64,000 nucleotides of DNA. It comes from an uncultured Erythrobacter sp. Lineage in GTDB: Bacteria; Pseudomonadota; Alphaproteobacteria; Sphingomonadales; Sphingomonadaceae. This document shows, piece by piece, positions 26,164 to 33,510 of the stretch; position 1 is the stretch's first letter; every line of letters starts with the position of its first letter. The notes below the pieces were generated by a model. That model did not search any database. It was not told where the DNA came from and saw only the letters and a list, made by a program, of their open reading frames with translations. The stretch lies in assembly GCA_947488085.1 (NCBI GenBank), contig CANKYI010000001.1, positions 62,001-126,000 on the forward strand. The letters are read 5' to 3'. The position numbers and the translations under genes were made by a program.

Positions 26164-27378
26164 ATGGCTTCCGATCTCCCCCCACCATACACCGCGTTAA
26201 CGCGCCACGCGATGATGCCTCAGGCATCCCATGATGAGGCGGCTCGGTTCAACTTTCTGACCCACTTCAACCGCTACCTTTCCGGCACGGTAGGGTCGGC
26301 CAATAAGAATGCGTATGAAAAGCGCGTACTGCCTAAGTTTCGCGCTGAGCATGGCCGTGATCCAGAGCACCGCTATGAAATCCGCGATGCGATGAACAAA
26401 GACCCGTGGCACCAAATGTGGTCAGCCCTGAAGCGCAACTCGATGGAGATGCGCCAGCACAATGGTCGCCAGATTGTCTTGCGTCAGATGGACGAGTTGA
26501 TGGCAAAGGCAGATCATCACAATGAGCAATCCAACCAACTTGAGTTGGACCCGTCGGTTGAACAGCCGCACTATCAAACAGCTGTCGATATTCATTGTCA
26601 GCCCGGCGGCTATCACACGGAAGAATTGCCTGGTGATGTGACGATGGGAGCGAACTACGACGTTGGTCTGTTCGCGACAACGGGCGGCGCATTGGGTGGC
26701 TTGAACGATGGCGGCGGCCAGGCCGTTGTTGAATGGGCCAAACGCGAACACCCCAATTGGCAGCCCAAACGGGTGCTCGATATCGGTGCGACCGTGGGAC
26801 ACAATGCGGTGCCAATTGCTCAGGCATATCCGGATGCAGAAGTGATCGCGATTGATACTGCGGGCGCTAGCCTACGCTATGGCGCAGCGCGAGCGGCGGC
26901 GATGGGTGTGACCAACATCAAGTTCATTCAGGCGTCGGGTGAGGATCTTTCGCGCTGGACCGATGGGCACTTCGATTGGGTGCAGACGACGATGTTTCTG
27001 CATGAATTGTCATCAAAGGCGATGCCCAAATTGCTGACAGAGGCGAACCGGGTGCTCGCGCCCGGCGGCCTCATTTTCCATATCGAACAGCCCCAATATT
27101 CAGATGAAATGCCTTTGTTTGAACAGTTTATGCGCGATTGGGATGCGTTCAACAACAATGAGCCGTTCTGGACTGCGATGCATGCTCAGGACTTAAAGCA
27201 AGTGATGGCCGATGCTGGATTTGCTCGTGATAATCAATTCACCGTCGGCGTGAGGGCGGTTGTTGATCCTGAGATTTTCCCGCCATCTCCCGACGAGGCC
27301 GAAGAGGATTTTGGCCGGGCTGCTGTCTGGAATGCCTATGGCGCATGGAAACCTGCTGAACAGTCGGTGGCGGCATGA
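26164..27378 (+). CDS. Class I SAM-dependent methyltransferase with helical N-terminal domain, 404 aa
   Basis: Residues about 200-330 form a Rossmann methyltransferase: motif I VLDIGATVGHN (204-214), acidic Asp231 in VIAIDTAG, motif IV region DWVQTTMFLHELS and post-motif APGGLIFHIEQP. Residues 1-190 are a separate, mainly helical region with several His/Trp that I do not recognise; it may bind the substrate. It probably methylates a small molecule in the cytoplasm. It lies directly behind operator site 2 and is coupled to the next gene by an ATGA overlap, so it belongs to the TTGTCCGGACAA regulon. The substrate is unknown. Confidence 0.82.
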   Translation: MASDLPPPYTALTRHAMMPQASHDEAARFNFLTHFNRYLSGTVGSANKNAYEKRVLPKFRAEHGRDPEHRYEIRDAMNKDPWHQMWSALKRNSMEMRQHNGRQIVLRQMDELMAKADHHNEQSNQLELDPSVEQPHYQTAVDIHCQPGGYHTEELPGDVTMGANYDVGLFATTGGALGGLNDGGGQAVVEWAKREHPNWQPKRVLDIGATVGHNAVPIAQAYPDAEVIAIDTAGASLRYGAARAAAMGVTNIKFIQASGEDLSRWTDGHFDWVQTTMFLHELSSKAMPKLLTEANRVLAPGGLIFHIEQPQYSDEMPLFEQFMRDWDAFNNNEPFWTAMHAQDLKQVMADAGFARDNQFTVGVRAVVDPEIFPPSPDEAEEDFGRAAVWNAYGAWKPAEQSVAA

Positions 27379-27734
27379 GCGAGGAGCTGGACTGGGTCGC
27401 CCTTTCAGGCAAACGCGCCAAGGGTAAGCGGCCGGATTACTTCGAAGACCCGGCGCTCGATCGCTTGTATTCGACCGTGTTTGCCTTGGTTGCAGAAGTT
27501 TCCGCACTACGCGATCGGCAAGATACGGTTGAACGACTGCTCGATGTCAATGGCACCGTGTCGCGGGAAGATATCGAGAGTTATGCACCCACTCGTGAAG
27601 CGGGCGAAGAGCGCGGCCTTGCGACGCGAGCTTATGTCGCGCGGGTCATGCGAGGCTTTCAACAAGCAGCCGAAGCGATTGAAAGCGATGACCAACCCAT
27701 TGGGGAGATCGCTGAGCGCCTTAAACGCGAATAG
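27375..27734 (+). CDS. Small hypothetical protein coupled to the methyltransferase, 119 aa
   Basis: Not recognised. The sequence is charged, with predicted helices at about 26-60 (PALDRLYSTVFALVAEVSALRDRQDTVERLL) and 75-115, and no membrane segment or Cys cluster. Its ATG overlaps the methyltransferase stop (ATGA), so the two are surely co-translated. It might be a partner subunit, but nothing in the sequence proves this. Confidence 0.7.
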   Translation: MSEELDWVALSGKRAKGKRPDYFEDPALDRLYSTVFALVAEVSALRDRQDTVERLLDVNGTVSREDIESYAPTREAGEERGLATRAYVARVMRGFQQAAEAIESDDQPIGEIAERLKRE

Positions 27735-27780
27735 GCAGACGCTGGCCCAACTCCCCCGTTCCGAGCCTGCCTCAGCCAGT

Positions 27781-28257
27781 TCAGAATGGCTTGGGCAGAG
27801 CGGTGGTGCTTTTCATCTCCTCCATTGAAAAGCTTGCCGTGACATCTGTGATATCAGGCACCCGGCGGATAAGCTGCTGATATATGCGATCATAGCCCGC
27901 AATATCGGGCACCCTCAGCTTGAGCATGTAGTCGATTTCGCCAGCCATCCTGTGGCATTCGCTAATCTCATCGATAGCCGCGATTGCTGCGTTAAACGCA
28001 GCGAGCCATTCGGGATCGTGACGGCGTGTATGGATGGCGACGAACACAGTAATCGGCGCGCGCACTTTTCCCGGATCAAGCAGGACCACGCGGCGCGCAA
28101 TAACGCCATCTTCCTCCATCCGTTTTATCCGTCGCCAGCATGGGTTGGCTGACAGTCCGACCCTGTCCGCAATCGCTTGCACTGACAGGGACGCGTCATC
28201 CTGCAAAATAGTAAGAATATCCCAGTCTTTGGAATCAAGTTCTATAATGTCGCTCAT
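27781..28257 (-). CDS. Lrp/AsnC-family transcriptional regulator, 158 aa
   Basis: Residues 1-60 contain the AsnC winged helix (DILTILQDDASLSVQAIADRVGLSANPCWRRIKRMEEDGVI) and residues 70-150 the RAM ligand-binding domain (VAIHTRRHDPEWL, AGEIDYMLKLRVPDIAGYDRIY). Such regulators form octamers, bind amino acids or related acids and often control a divergent gene. Here the divergent neighbour is the DUF6356 gene, and a short inverted repeat lies between them. It is convergent with the methyltransferase pair. Confidence 0.9.
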   Translation of the reverse strand: MSDIIELDSKDWDILTILQDDASLSVQAIADRVGLSANPCWRRIKRMEEDGVIARRVVLLDPGKVRAPITVFVAIHTRRHDPEWLAAFNAAIAAIDEISECHRMAGEIDYMLKLRVPDIAGYDRIYQQLIRRVPDITDVTASFSMEEMKSTTALPKPF

Positions 28258-28288
28258 TTCGATATATTTATCCCAAAACTCACGAATT

Positions 28289-28305
28289 TCCCAGGATATT
28301 TGGGA
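28289..28305. promoter_or_regulatory. Inverted repeat in the Lrp/DUF6356 divergent promoter region
   Basis: TCCCA-GGATATT-TGGGA inside an AT-rich stretch 32 bases upstream of the Lrp-type start; another TCCCA half lies at 28271-28275. Loosely symmetric AT-rich sites with short GC arms suit Lrp/AsnC regulators, so autoregulation is plausible. Confidence 0.4.
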
Positions 28306-28371
28306 TTTTATTGCACCGTGTCGGTGTTATCTTGCTCTGAAACTGATGATCCTCACCGAAAAGGAAGTCGA

Positions 28372-28620
28372 ATGCCCATTCACCGGCTAGCCGAAGTCTT
28401 CACGAAACACCCGGAATCCATTGGCGAAACCTATAGTCAGCATCTGGTGCACGCGACCGGATTTGGGGTTCGCATGGTGCTGGGCGGGTTGGCCTGCATT
28501 CTGCATGGCCTGTTCCCGTTTCTGTTCGTCAAAACCGGCAGCAAACAGATCGAGACCTTGCATGGTCGCATGGTCGTGAGCCGCAGTTCGCTGCCTGAAC
28601 CGCTAGACTTTGTGATCTGA
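28372..28620 (+). CDS. DUF6356 family small membrane protein, 82 aa
   Basis: ESIGETYSQHLVHATGFGVRMVLGGLACILHGLFPFLFVKTGS is characteristic of DUF6356, a short alphaproteobacterial family with one or two hydrophobic segments (about 31-54) and a conserved HGLFPF motif. AAGGAAG upstream fixes the ATG. Its role is unknown. It is divergent from the Lrp-type regulator. Confidence 0.75.
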   Translation: MPIHRLAEVFTKHPESIGETYSQHLVHATGFGVRMVLGGLACILHGLFPFLFVKTGSKQIETLHGRMVVSRSSLPEPLDFVI

Positions 28621-28646
28621 GTTAGAGGCGCAGTTCCGCCGCGCCG

Positions 28647-29846
28647 CTACTCGCTCTCACCCACACTGCCTGCTGCGATCATCGTATCGATAGCCGCGCT
28701 GTCATAGCCCAACTGATCCAAGACCGCCCGCGCATCTTCTCCGGGGTTTGGGAGGGTCTGCGGGCTGCCTATGCGCTTGCCGCCCATCTCCAGTGGGATC
28801 GTCGGCAATTGCACCTTTGTGCCATTGTCCAGGGTCACATCCTCAAGCCCGCCTTCGTTCAGGTGCGGGTCGTCGAACAGGTCTTGCGGACGGCCAATGG
28901 GCGCAAAGGGCAGGCCGCTTCCGTCCAGCTTGCCGATCACTTCGGCGCTGGTCATTCCGCTGACCATTACGCGCACGACGGGCATGATCTGATCGCGCGC
29001 TTTCACGCGCGCATTGTTCTCGCGCAAGGCCTCGTTCGCCCATAGCTCATCGAGCGCAAACAGCTTGCAGAACTTCGCCCACAGAGCGTCTGTGACCACC
29101 CCGATGAACACCGGCTCATCCTTCGTTTCAAACACATCATAGATCGCCCATGCCGACACGCGCGCGGGCATGGGGGCCGCGGGAGCGCCAGTGACGGCGT
29201 ATTGCGCCATGTGTTGGCCCACCAGATAGGTGGTGGTCTCGAACAGGCTGGCCGTGACCTTCTGCCCCTTGCCGGTGCGGTGCCGCTCTTCCAGAGCCGC
29301 CAGCACGCCGATCACACCGAACATGCCGCCGGTCACGTCTATGACACTTGCGCCTGCTCGCAATGGCTTACCCGGAGGTCCGGTCATGTAAGCCAGCCCA
29401 CCCATCATTTGCGCCACTTCATCAAGCGCGGTGCGGTTCTCATAGGGTCCGGGCAGGAAGCCTTTTTCACTGCAATAGATCAGCCCCGGATTGCTTTGCG
29501 AGCAGCTTTCATAGTCGAGGCCGAGACGGTCCAAGGCGCCGGGCCTGAAGTTCTCAACCAGTATGTCGGCCTTTGCGATAAGGTCTTTGGCGACTGTGAT
29601 ACCTGCATCACTTTTGAGGTCCAAGCAGATTGATTGCTTGCCGCGATTGTACATCGGGAAGTAGCCTGCGCCCGACCCGATCAACCGGCGTGTTCGGTCA
29701 CCGCCAATCGGCTCCACCCGGACCACTTGAGCACCTAAGCCAGCGAGGATGTGTCCCACTGTCGGACCCATCACCATATGCGTGAATTCGACGACGGTGA
29801 TCCCTTTGAGCGGTTGCGGGCCAGGGCTGTTGTCTTGCGCGTTCAT
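28647..29846 (-). CDS. CaiB/BaiF family CoA-transferase, 399 aa
   Basis: The class III fold is shown by ITVVEFTHMVMGPTVGHILAGLGAQVVRVEP, NFRPGALDRLGLDY and the catalytic Asp170 in GASVIDVTGGMFG. The protein overlaps the HMG-CoA-lyase-like gene upstream (ATGA), so transferase and lyase are made together. The likely role is to load CoA onto a hydroxy-diacid for cleavage by that lyase, analogous to succinyl-CoA:HMG or citramalate CoA-transferases. It is the last gene of the leftward catabolic operon from 34868. Confidence 0.88.
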   Translation of the reverse strand: MNAQDNSPGPQPLKGITVVEFTHMVMGPTVGHILAGLGAQVVRVEPIGGDRTRRLIGSGAGYFPMYNRGKQSICLDLKSDAGITVAKDLIAKADILVENFRPGALDRLGLDYESCSQSNPGLIYCSEKGFLPGPYENRTALDEVAQMMGGLAYMTGPPGKPLRAGASVIDVTGGMFGVIGVLAALEERHRTGKGQKVTASLFETTTYLVGQHMAQYAVTGAPAAPMPARVSAWAIYDVFETKDEPVFIGVVTDALWAKFCKLFALDELWANEALRENNARVKARDQIMPVVRVMVSGMTSAEVIGKLDGSGLPFAPIGRPQDLFDDPHLNEGGLEDVTLDNGTKVQLPTIPLEMGGKRIGSPQTLPNPGEDARAVLDQLGYDSAAIDTMIAAGSVGESE

Positions 29847-30763
29847 GCCGCTGTCCTTTGGTCGTAGTCCAGCATCGGCCCGGCATCGGGTGTGAAGCCA
29901 TAGAGCGGTTCTCCGGGCAGGGCCTCCTCGACAATGGAACGCACTTTCAACAGCGCTTCAAGGTCGATCCCGGTCTTCAGTCCCATTGAGTTGAGCATCA
30001 GTACCAAGTCCTCTGTCACCAGATTGCCGCTTGCGCCGGGTGCGAAGGGGCAACCGCCCAATCCGCCTAATGAAGCATCGAAGGTCGTGATCCCTTCCTC
30101 CAATCCCGCGACCACATTTGCGAGGCCCAGACCGCGCGTGTTGTGCAGGTGCAGGGTGGTCAGCATGTCATCACCAACCGCGGTCTTCACCTTACGGGTA
30201 AGGCGACGGACCTGTGCGGGGTCGGCATAGCCTGTGGTGTCAGAGAGGCTGAACTCCTGTGCTCCAGCTTTGGCGGCTTGCTCGGCGAGGCGGACAACCT
30301 GATCCTCGCTCACTGCGCCTTCCATGGTGCAGCCAAACGCGGTGGACAGGCCTACCGCCAGATGCACGCCGTGCTCCTTGGCGATGCTTGCAGCAGCAGC
30401 GATCTCTTCAAGCATGGCAGGGTGATCCTTGCGCACGTTCTTGACCGAGTGTGTCTCGCTCATTGAGAACGGGATGCTCATGCCGTCTACGCCCGCTTTC
30501 GCGGCGTTCATCGCGCCTTTCGCATTGGGGACGAGCGCGACGACGTTGAGCCCAGCGATGCCCTTTGCAAAGCTCACCAGTTCCGCAGTGTCCGCCATTT
30601 GCGGTAACAGCTTGGGTGGCACGAAGCTGCCAACCTCGATCTCTTTGACGCCAGCAGCTGCTTCCGCGGCGATCCAGCGCTGCTTCGCCTCCAACGGCAT
30701 CACCCGGTCAATGGATTGCAAGCCATCGCGCGGGCCGACTTCGGAGATGAGGATATCGGTCAT
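29843..30763 (-). CDS. HMG-CoA-lyase-family enzyme, 306 aa
   Basis: EVGPRDGLQSIDRV (R12, D13) provides the catalytic Arg and metal Asp; LHLHNTRGLGLANV provides the metal His pair; LGGLGGCPFAPGASGNLVTEDLV is the family signature with the active Cys. The family cleaves 3-hydroxy acyl-CoAs with a tertiary alcohol. Next to a CoA-transferase and a LeuCD-like hydratase, a substituted malyl-CoA-type thioester is a good candidate substrate, giving an acyl-CoA and a 2-oxo acid (inference). A second, separate paralogue lies at 13015. A 186-base gap separates it from the LeuD-like gene upstream. Confidence 0.87.
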   Translation of the reverse strand: MTDILISEVGPRDGLQSIDRVMPLEAKQRWIAAEAAAGVKEIEVGSFVPPKLLPQMADTAELVSFAKGIAGLNVVALVPNAKGAMNAAKAGVDGMSIPFSMSETHSVKNVRKDHPAMLEEIAAAASIAKEHGVHLAVGLSTAFGCTMEGAVSEDQVVRLAEQAAKAGAQEFSLSDTTGYADPAQVRRLTRKVKTAVGDDMLTTLHLHNTRGLGLANVVAGLEEGITTFDASLGGLGGCPFAPGASGNLVTEDLVLMLNSMGLKTGIDLEALLKVRSIVEEALPGEPLYGFTPDAGPMLDYDQRTAA

Positions 30764-30841
30764 TTCGGGTTCCTGGTGTTACGCGGTGAAGGCGCGCTTT
30801 CGAAAATAGTCATTGGGATACAAGGCATTGAAGATCCGAGG

Positions 30842-30853
30842 TTTTCCGGAAAA
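30842..30853. promoter_or_regulatory. TTTTCCGGAAAA palindrome upstream of the lyase gene
   Basis: A perfect 12-bp palindrome with the same CCGG core as TTGTCCGGACAA but with two symmetric changes. On the minus strand a TTGACA -35-like hexamer (30873-30868) lies 14 bases before it. It may mark an internal promoter and a weak site for the same regulator. Confidence 0.35.
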
Positions 30854-30949
30854 TCGTGCAGGTTAAGTGTCAACTTAGCTTTTCCCGTATTTGCAGGTCC
30901 ATTGGCAGGCATAATTGTGGGCGCAAATGGTGGCAGTAGGAAAGTCATT

Positions 30950-31558
30950 TCAACCCGCCTTCGCCAGATAGACCCAAGGCCGCGCCGCGCGATCTGCCAT
31001 CGTCCACGACCCAATGGCGCGGTCCTGCTCCATAGTCAGGTCGATTGCATCCAAGCCTTTCATCAACATCTGCTTGGCCTCGGCATCGATATCAAAGGCG
31101 TGGCTTGCACCGCCGCCAATCACACTTTGCGCGGAAAGGTCGATGGTGACGGGCCCCGGAGCAATCCCGTCAATCACATCACGCGGCAGAGTGATGGGCA
31201 AGATGCCATTGCGAATGCAATTGCCATGAAAAATCGGTGCGAAACTCTCGGCGATAATCGCCTTGATGCCCCATTCCGCCAATGCCCAAACTGCGTGCTC
31301 CCGGCTCGATCCACAGCCAAAATTGGCACCGCTCAACAAGATAGTGGCGCTGCGAAAAGCGGGCTGGTTCAGCACGAATTGCGGGTTTTCAATCCGCGCA
31401 TCGGCATCGTCATAGCGCCATGGCGCAAACATCCCATCGGCCAAACCATCGCGCCCTGTGCTGCGCATTTCGCGGCTGGGAATGATCGTATCGGTGTCGA
31501 TATTGTCGCGCATCAAAGGGGCTGCGGCGCTGGTCAGAGTGTTGGGGAAGGGGGTCAT
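30950..31558 (-). CDS. LeuD-like small subunit of an aconitase-superfamily hydro-lyase, 202 aa
   Basis: The swivel-domain subunit of isopropylmalate-isomerase-type enzymes: DTDTIIPSREM, LSGANFGCGSSREHAVWALAEWGIKAIIAESFAPIFHGNCIRNGILPI. The catalytic Ser loop GCGSSREHA is intact. It overlaps the LeuC-like gene by 4 bases (ATGA), so the subunits are co-translated. In this context, without leuA or leuB, leucine synthesis is unlikely; the heterodimer more probably hydrates a maleate or citraconate derivative, as dimethylmaleate hydratase (DmdAB) does. Confidence 0.87.
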   Translation of the reverse strand: MTPFPNTLTSAAAPLMRDNIDTDTIIPSREMRSTGRDGLADGMFAPWRYDDADARIENPQFVLNQPAFRSATILLSGANFGCGSSREHAVWALAEWGIKAIIAESFAPIFHGNCIRNGILPITLPRDVIDGIAPGPVTIDLSAQSVIGGGASHAFDIDAEAKQMLMKGLDAIDLTMEQDRAIGSWTMADRAARPWVYLAKAG

Positions 31559-32937
31559 GACACGCCCGCCTTGTCTGCCATCGCGTCACGCGGATCAGTA
31601 ATTGCGCCCACAATTGCGCTGGCGGCGACGGTTTCGGGCGATGCGATATGGGTGCGAATGCCCGGCCCCTGGCGACCCTCAAAATTGCGGTTGGTGCTGC
31701 TGATCGTGCGGCTGCCGGGTGCAAAGCCCTCTCCGCCAGCATAAAAGCAAAGCGAGCACCCGCTCATCCGCCACTCGAACCCGGCAGCGGTAAAGATATC
31801 GTGCAGACCCTCTGCCTCTGCCTGACGTTTCACGCTCAGCGATCCCGGCACAACCAAAGCGGTCTTTATCGAAGGGGCAATCCGCTTGCCCCTCAATATG
31901 CGGGCGGCGCGGCGCAAGTCAGAGATGCGGCTGTTGGTGCAGCTGCCGATGAATGCGACATCAATCGGCGTGCCTGCAATCGCGGTGCCCGCATTAAGGC
32001 CGATATATTCATGCGCTTGCGCTGGACCTTGCGGAATTGTGCCAGTTACAGCGATGGTCTGTTCAGGACTGGTGCCCCAGCTGACCATGGGGGCAATAGC
32101 GCTCGCATCGATGGTGATCTCTTCGTCGAAGACGGCATCAGTATCGCTGATCAGATCAGCCCATGCGGGATCGTCGAACTTTGTCGGGGCATAAGTGCGT
32201 CCGGATAGAAACTCATAGGTCTTGGCATCTGGCGCAATCATGCCGGTCATCGCGCTGAATTCGGTGGCCATGTTGCACAAGGTCATCCGCGCTTCCATGT
32301 CGAGCGCGCTCACGGCTTCGCCCGCAAATTCGACCACATGCCCCGCGCCGCCGCCCGCGCCGTGTGCCGCGATCAGGGTTAGGATCATGTCTTTCGCGGT
32401 CACGCCCTCACTCAGTTTCCCGTCAAAGCGCACCTGCATTGTCTTGGGCTTTTCCAGTCTCAGAGTGCCGGTAACCATGGCATGCTCTGCCTCGGACGAT
32501 CCAATGCCCCATGCGAGCGCGCCAAAGGCCCCTTGCGTGCAAGTGTGGCTGTCAGGGGCAACCAATGTGAGACCGGGGAGCACGATCCCTTGTTCAGGGG
32601 AGATGACGTGGACGATGCCCTGATCCCGGTCGTTAACATCGAACAAAGTGATACCGGCATCGCGGCATGCGGCGCGGGTTTCAGTGATGAAGCCAGTTCC
32701 GCCTTGCATCAACGTGCCATCACCGCGCCCCGGACGGGTGTCGACAATATGGTCCATCACCGCAAAGACGCGGGCAGGGTCGCGGACCTTGCGGCCCATT
32801 TCGGCCATTCGCTTTAGAGCAGCAGCGCCAGTGCGTTCATGCAGAAAGACACGATCGACCGCGATAAGGGTAGCGCCGCCGGGCGTCGGTGCCACGGCGT
32901 GCATTTCCCAGATTTTGTCAAACAGTGTCTTTGCCAT
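31555..32937 (-). CDS. LeuC-like large subunit of an aconitase-superfamily hydro-lyase, 460 aa
   Basis: An iron-sulfur subunit with cluster ligands C333 (GSCTNSR), C394 and C397 (GCSLC). The flanks STNRNFEGRQG and PDSHTCTQGAFGALAWGIG are typical. The residues after the cluster Cys pair read FYAGGEGFAPG where leucine-pathway LeuC has a short LAMN(P/N)D(R)L(N/E)PG-type loop, and the N-terminal VTSPQAF loop of LeuC is replaced by ERTGAAALK. Both loops line the substrate pocket, so the substrate probably differs from isopropylmalate. With the LeuD-like partner it would need a 4Fe-4S cluster and act in the cytoplasm. Confidence 0.87.
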   Translation of the reverse strand: MAKTLFDKIWEMHAVAPTPGGATLIAVDRVFLHERTGAAALKRMAEMGRKVRDPARVFAVMDHIVDTRPGRGDGTLMQGGTGFITETRAACRDAGITLFDVNDRDQGIVHVISPEQGIVLPGLTLVAPDSHTCTQGAFGALAWGIGSSEAEHAMVTGTLRLEKPKTMQVRFDGKLSEGVTAKDMILTLIAAHGAGGGAGHVVEFAGEAVSALDMEARMTLCNMATEFSAMTGMIAPDAKTYEFLSGRTYAPTKFDDPAWADLISDTDAVFDEEITIDASAIAPMVSWGTSPEQTIAVTGTIPQGPAQAHEYIGLNAGTAIAGTPIDVAFIGSCTNSRISDLRRAARILRGKRIAPSIKTALVVPGSLSVKRQAEAEGLHDIFTAAGFEWRMSGCSLCFYAGGEGFAPGSRTISSTNRNFEGRQGPGIRTHIASPETVAASAIVGAITDPRDAMADKAGVS

Positions 32938-32961
32938 TTCCGTGTAAGCACGGCTCAGCGG

Positions 32962-33510
32962 TTAGCCGCCAGCGCTGAGCTGACCTCCGAATTCAACTTC
33001 GGTGCCATTTTTCGCGGCGGCCTGCATCTCAGCATCAATTGCGCGCCAGTCTTTGGTCACAAACTTCTCCTGAATGGCAGTGCGTGTTTCCAATTGGCCG
33101 TTGCGGATCCAGTGCCATGTGCGGCACCGGTTTTGCCCGTCATCGGAAATCTGGATTTGCTCATAGAGGTAGAGCGATGGATCGCCAGTGCGCTGCCAAT
33201 AAAGCATCATTGTGCGGTTATATTCATCCAGCGGAACTTCGGCGGCCCAGCCTTGGATCAGGTCGTTGTCCCACCAGATGCGGCCATCACGATATTCAGC
33301 TGGAAAATCGCGGATTTCGGTCTTTCCATCGGCCCATTTGTAATGGTTCGTCTGATGATAGGGGACGTCACCTGTGTCAGGCATTCTGCACAAAAGCCGC
33401 GATTGGTGCTCGTCGATCTTCTCATTGTTAAAGTTGAAATAGGTGTAGACGCCGTCCCACACCCCTTCGTGTCGGGCGAGCAGTGGCATTTCTTTGGCAA
33501 TATCGATCAC
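32962..33510 (-). CDS. Lipocalin-like beta-barrel protein of unknown function, 182 aa
   Basis: Not a characterised family that I can name. HEGVWDGVYTYFNFNNEKIDEHQSRLLCRMPDT, YHQTNHYKWADGK and GRIWWDNDLIQGW predict a small antiparallel beta-barrel resembling lipocalin/FABP-type ligand binders. It is homologous to the 157-residue protein at 38828 (shared HEGxWDGxY, DEHQSR/DERRVK, PDTG, WADG blocks), which sits in the divergent operon. The GTG start overlaps the hydrolase stop (GTGA). A role in binding or isomerising a hydrophobic intermediate is inference. Confidence 0.75.
   Translation of the reverse strand: MIDIAKEMPLLARHEGVWDGVYTYFNFNNEKIDEHQSRLLCRMPDTGDVPYHQTNHYKWADGKTEIRDFPAEYRDGRIWWDNDLIQGWAAEVPLDEYNRTMMLYWQRTGDPSLYLYEQIQISDDGQNRCRTWHWIRNGQLETRTAIQEKFVTKDWRAIDAEMQAAAKNGTEVEFGGQLSAGG

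Noticed and set aside
30716..31744. A 342-codon plus-strand frame across the lyase, LeuD-like and LeuC-like genes
   Set aside because: It is antisense to three well-supported genes and lacks any recognisable domain.
30950..32937. Leucine biosynthesis (leuCD)
   Set aside because: No leuA, leuB or ilv genes are near, the substrate loops differ from LeuC, and the genes sit in a catabolic operon.
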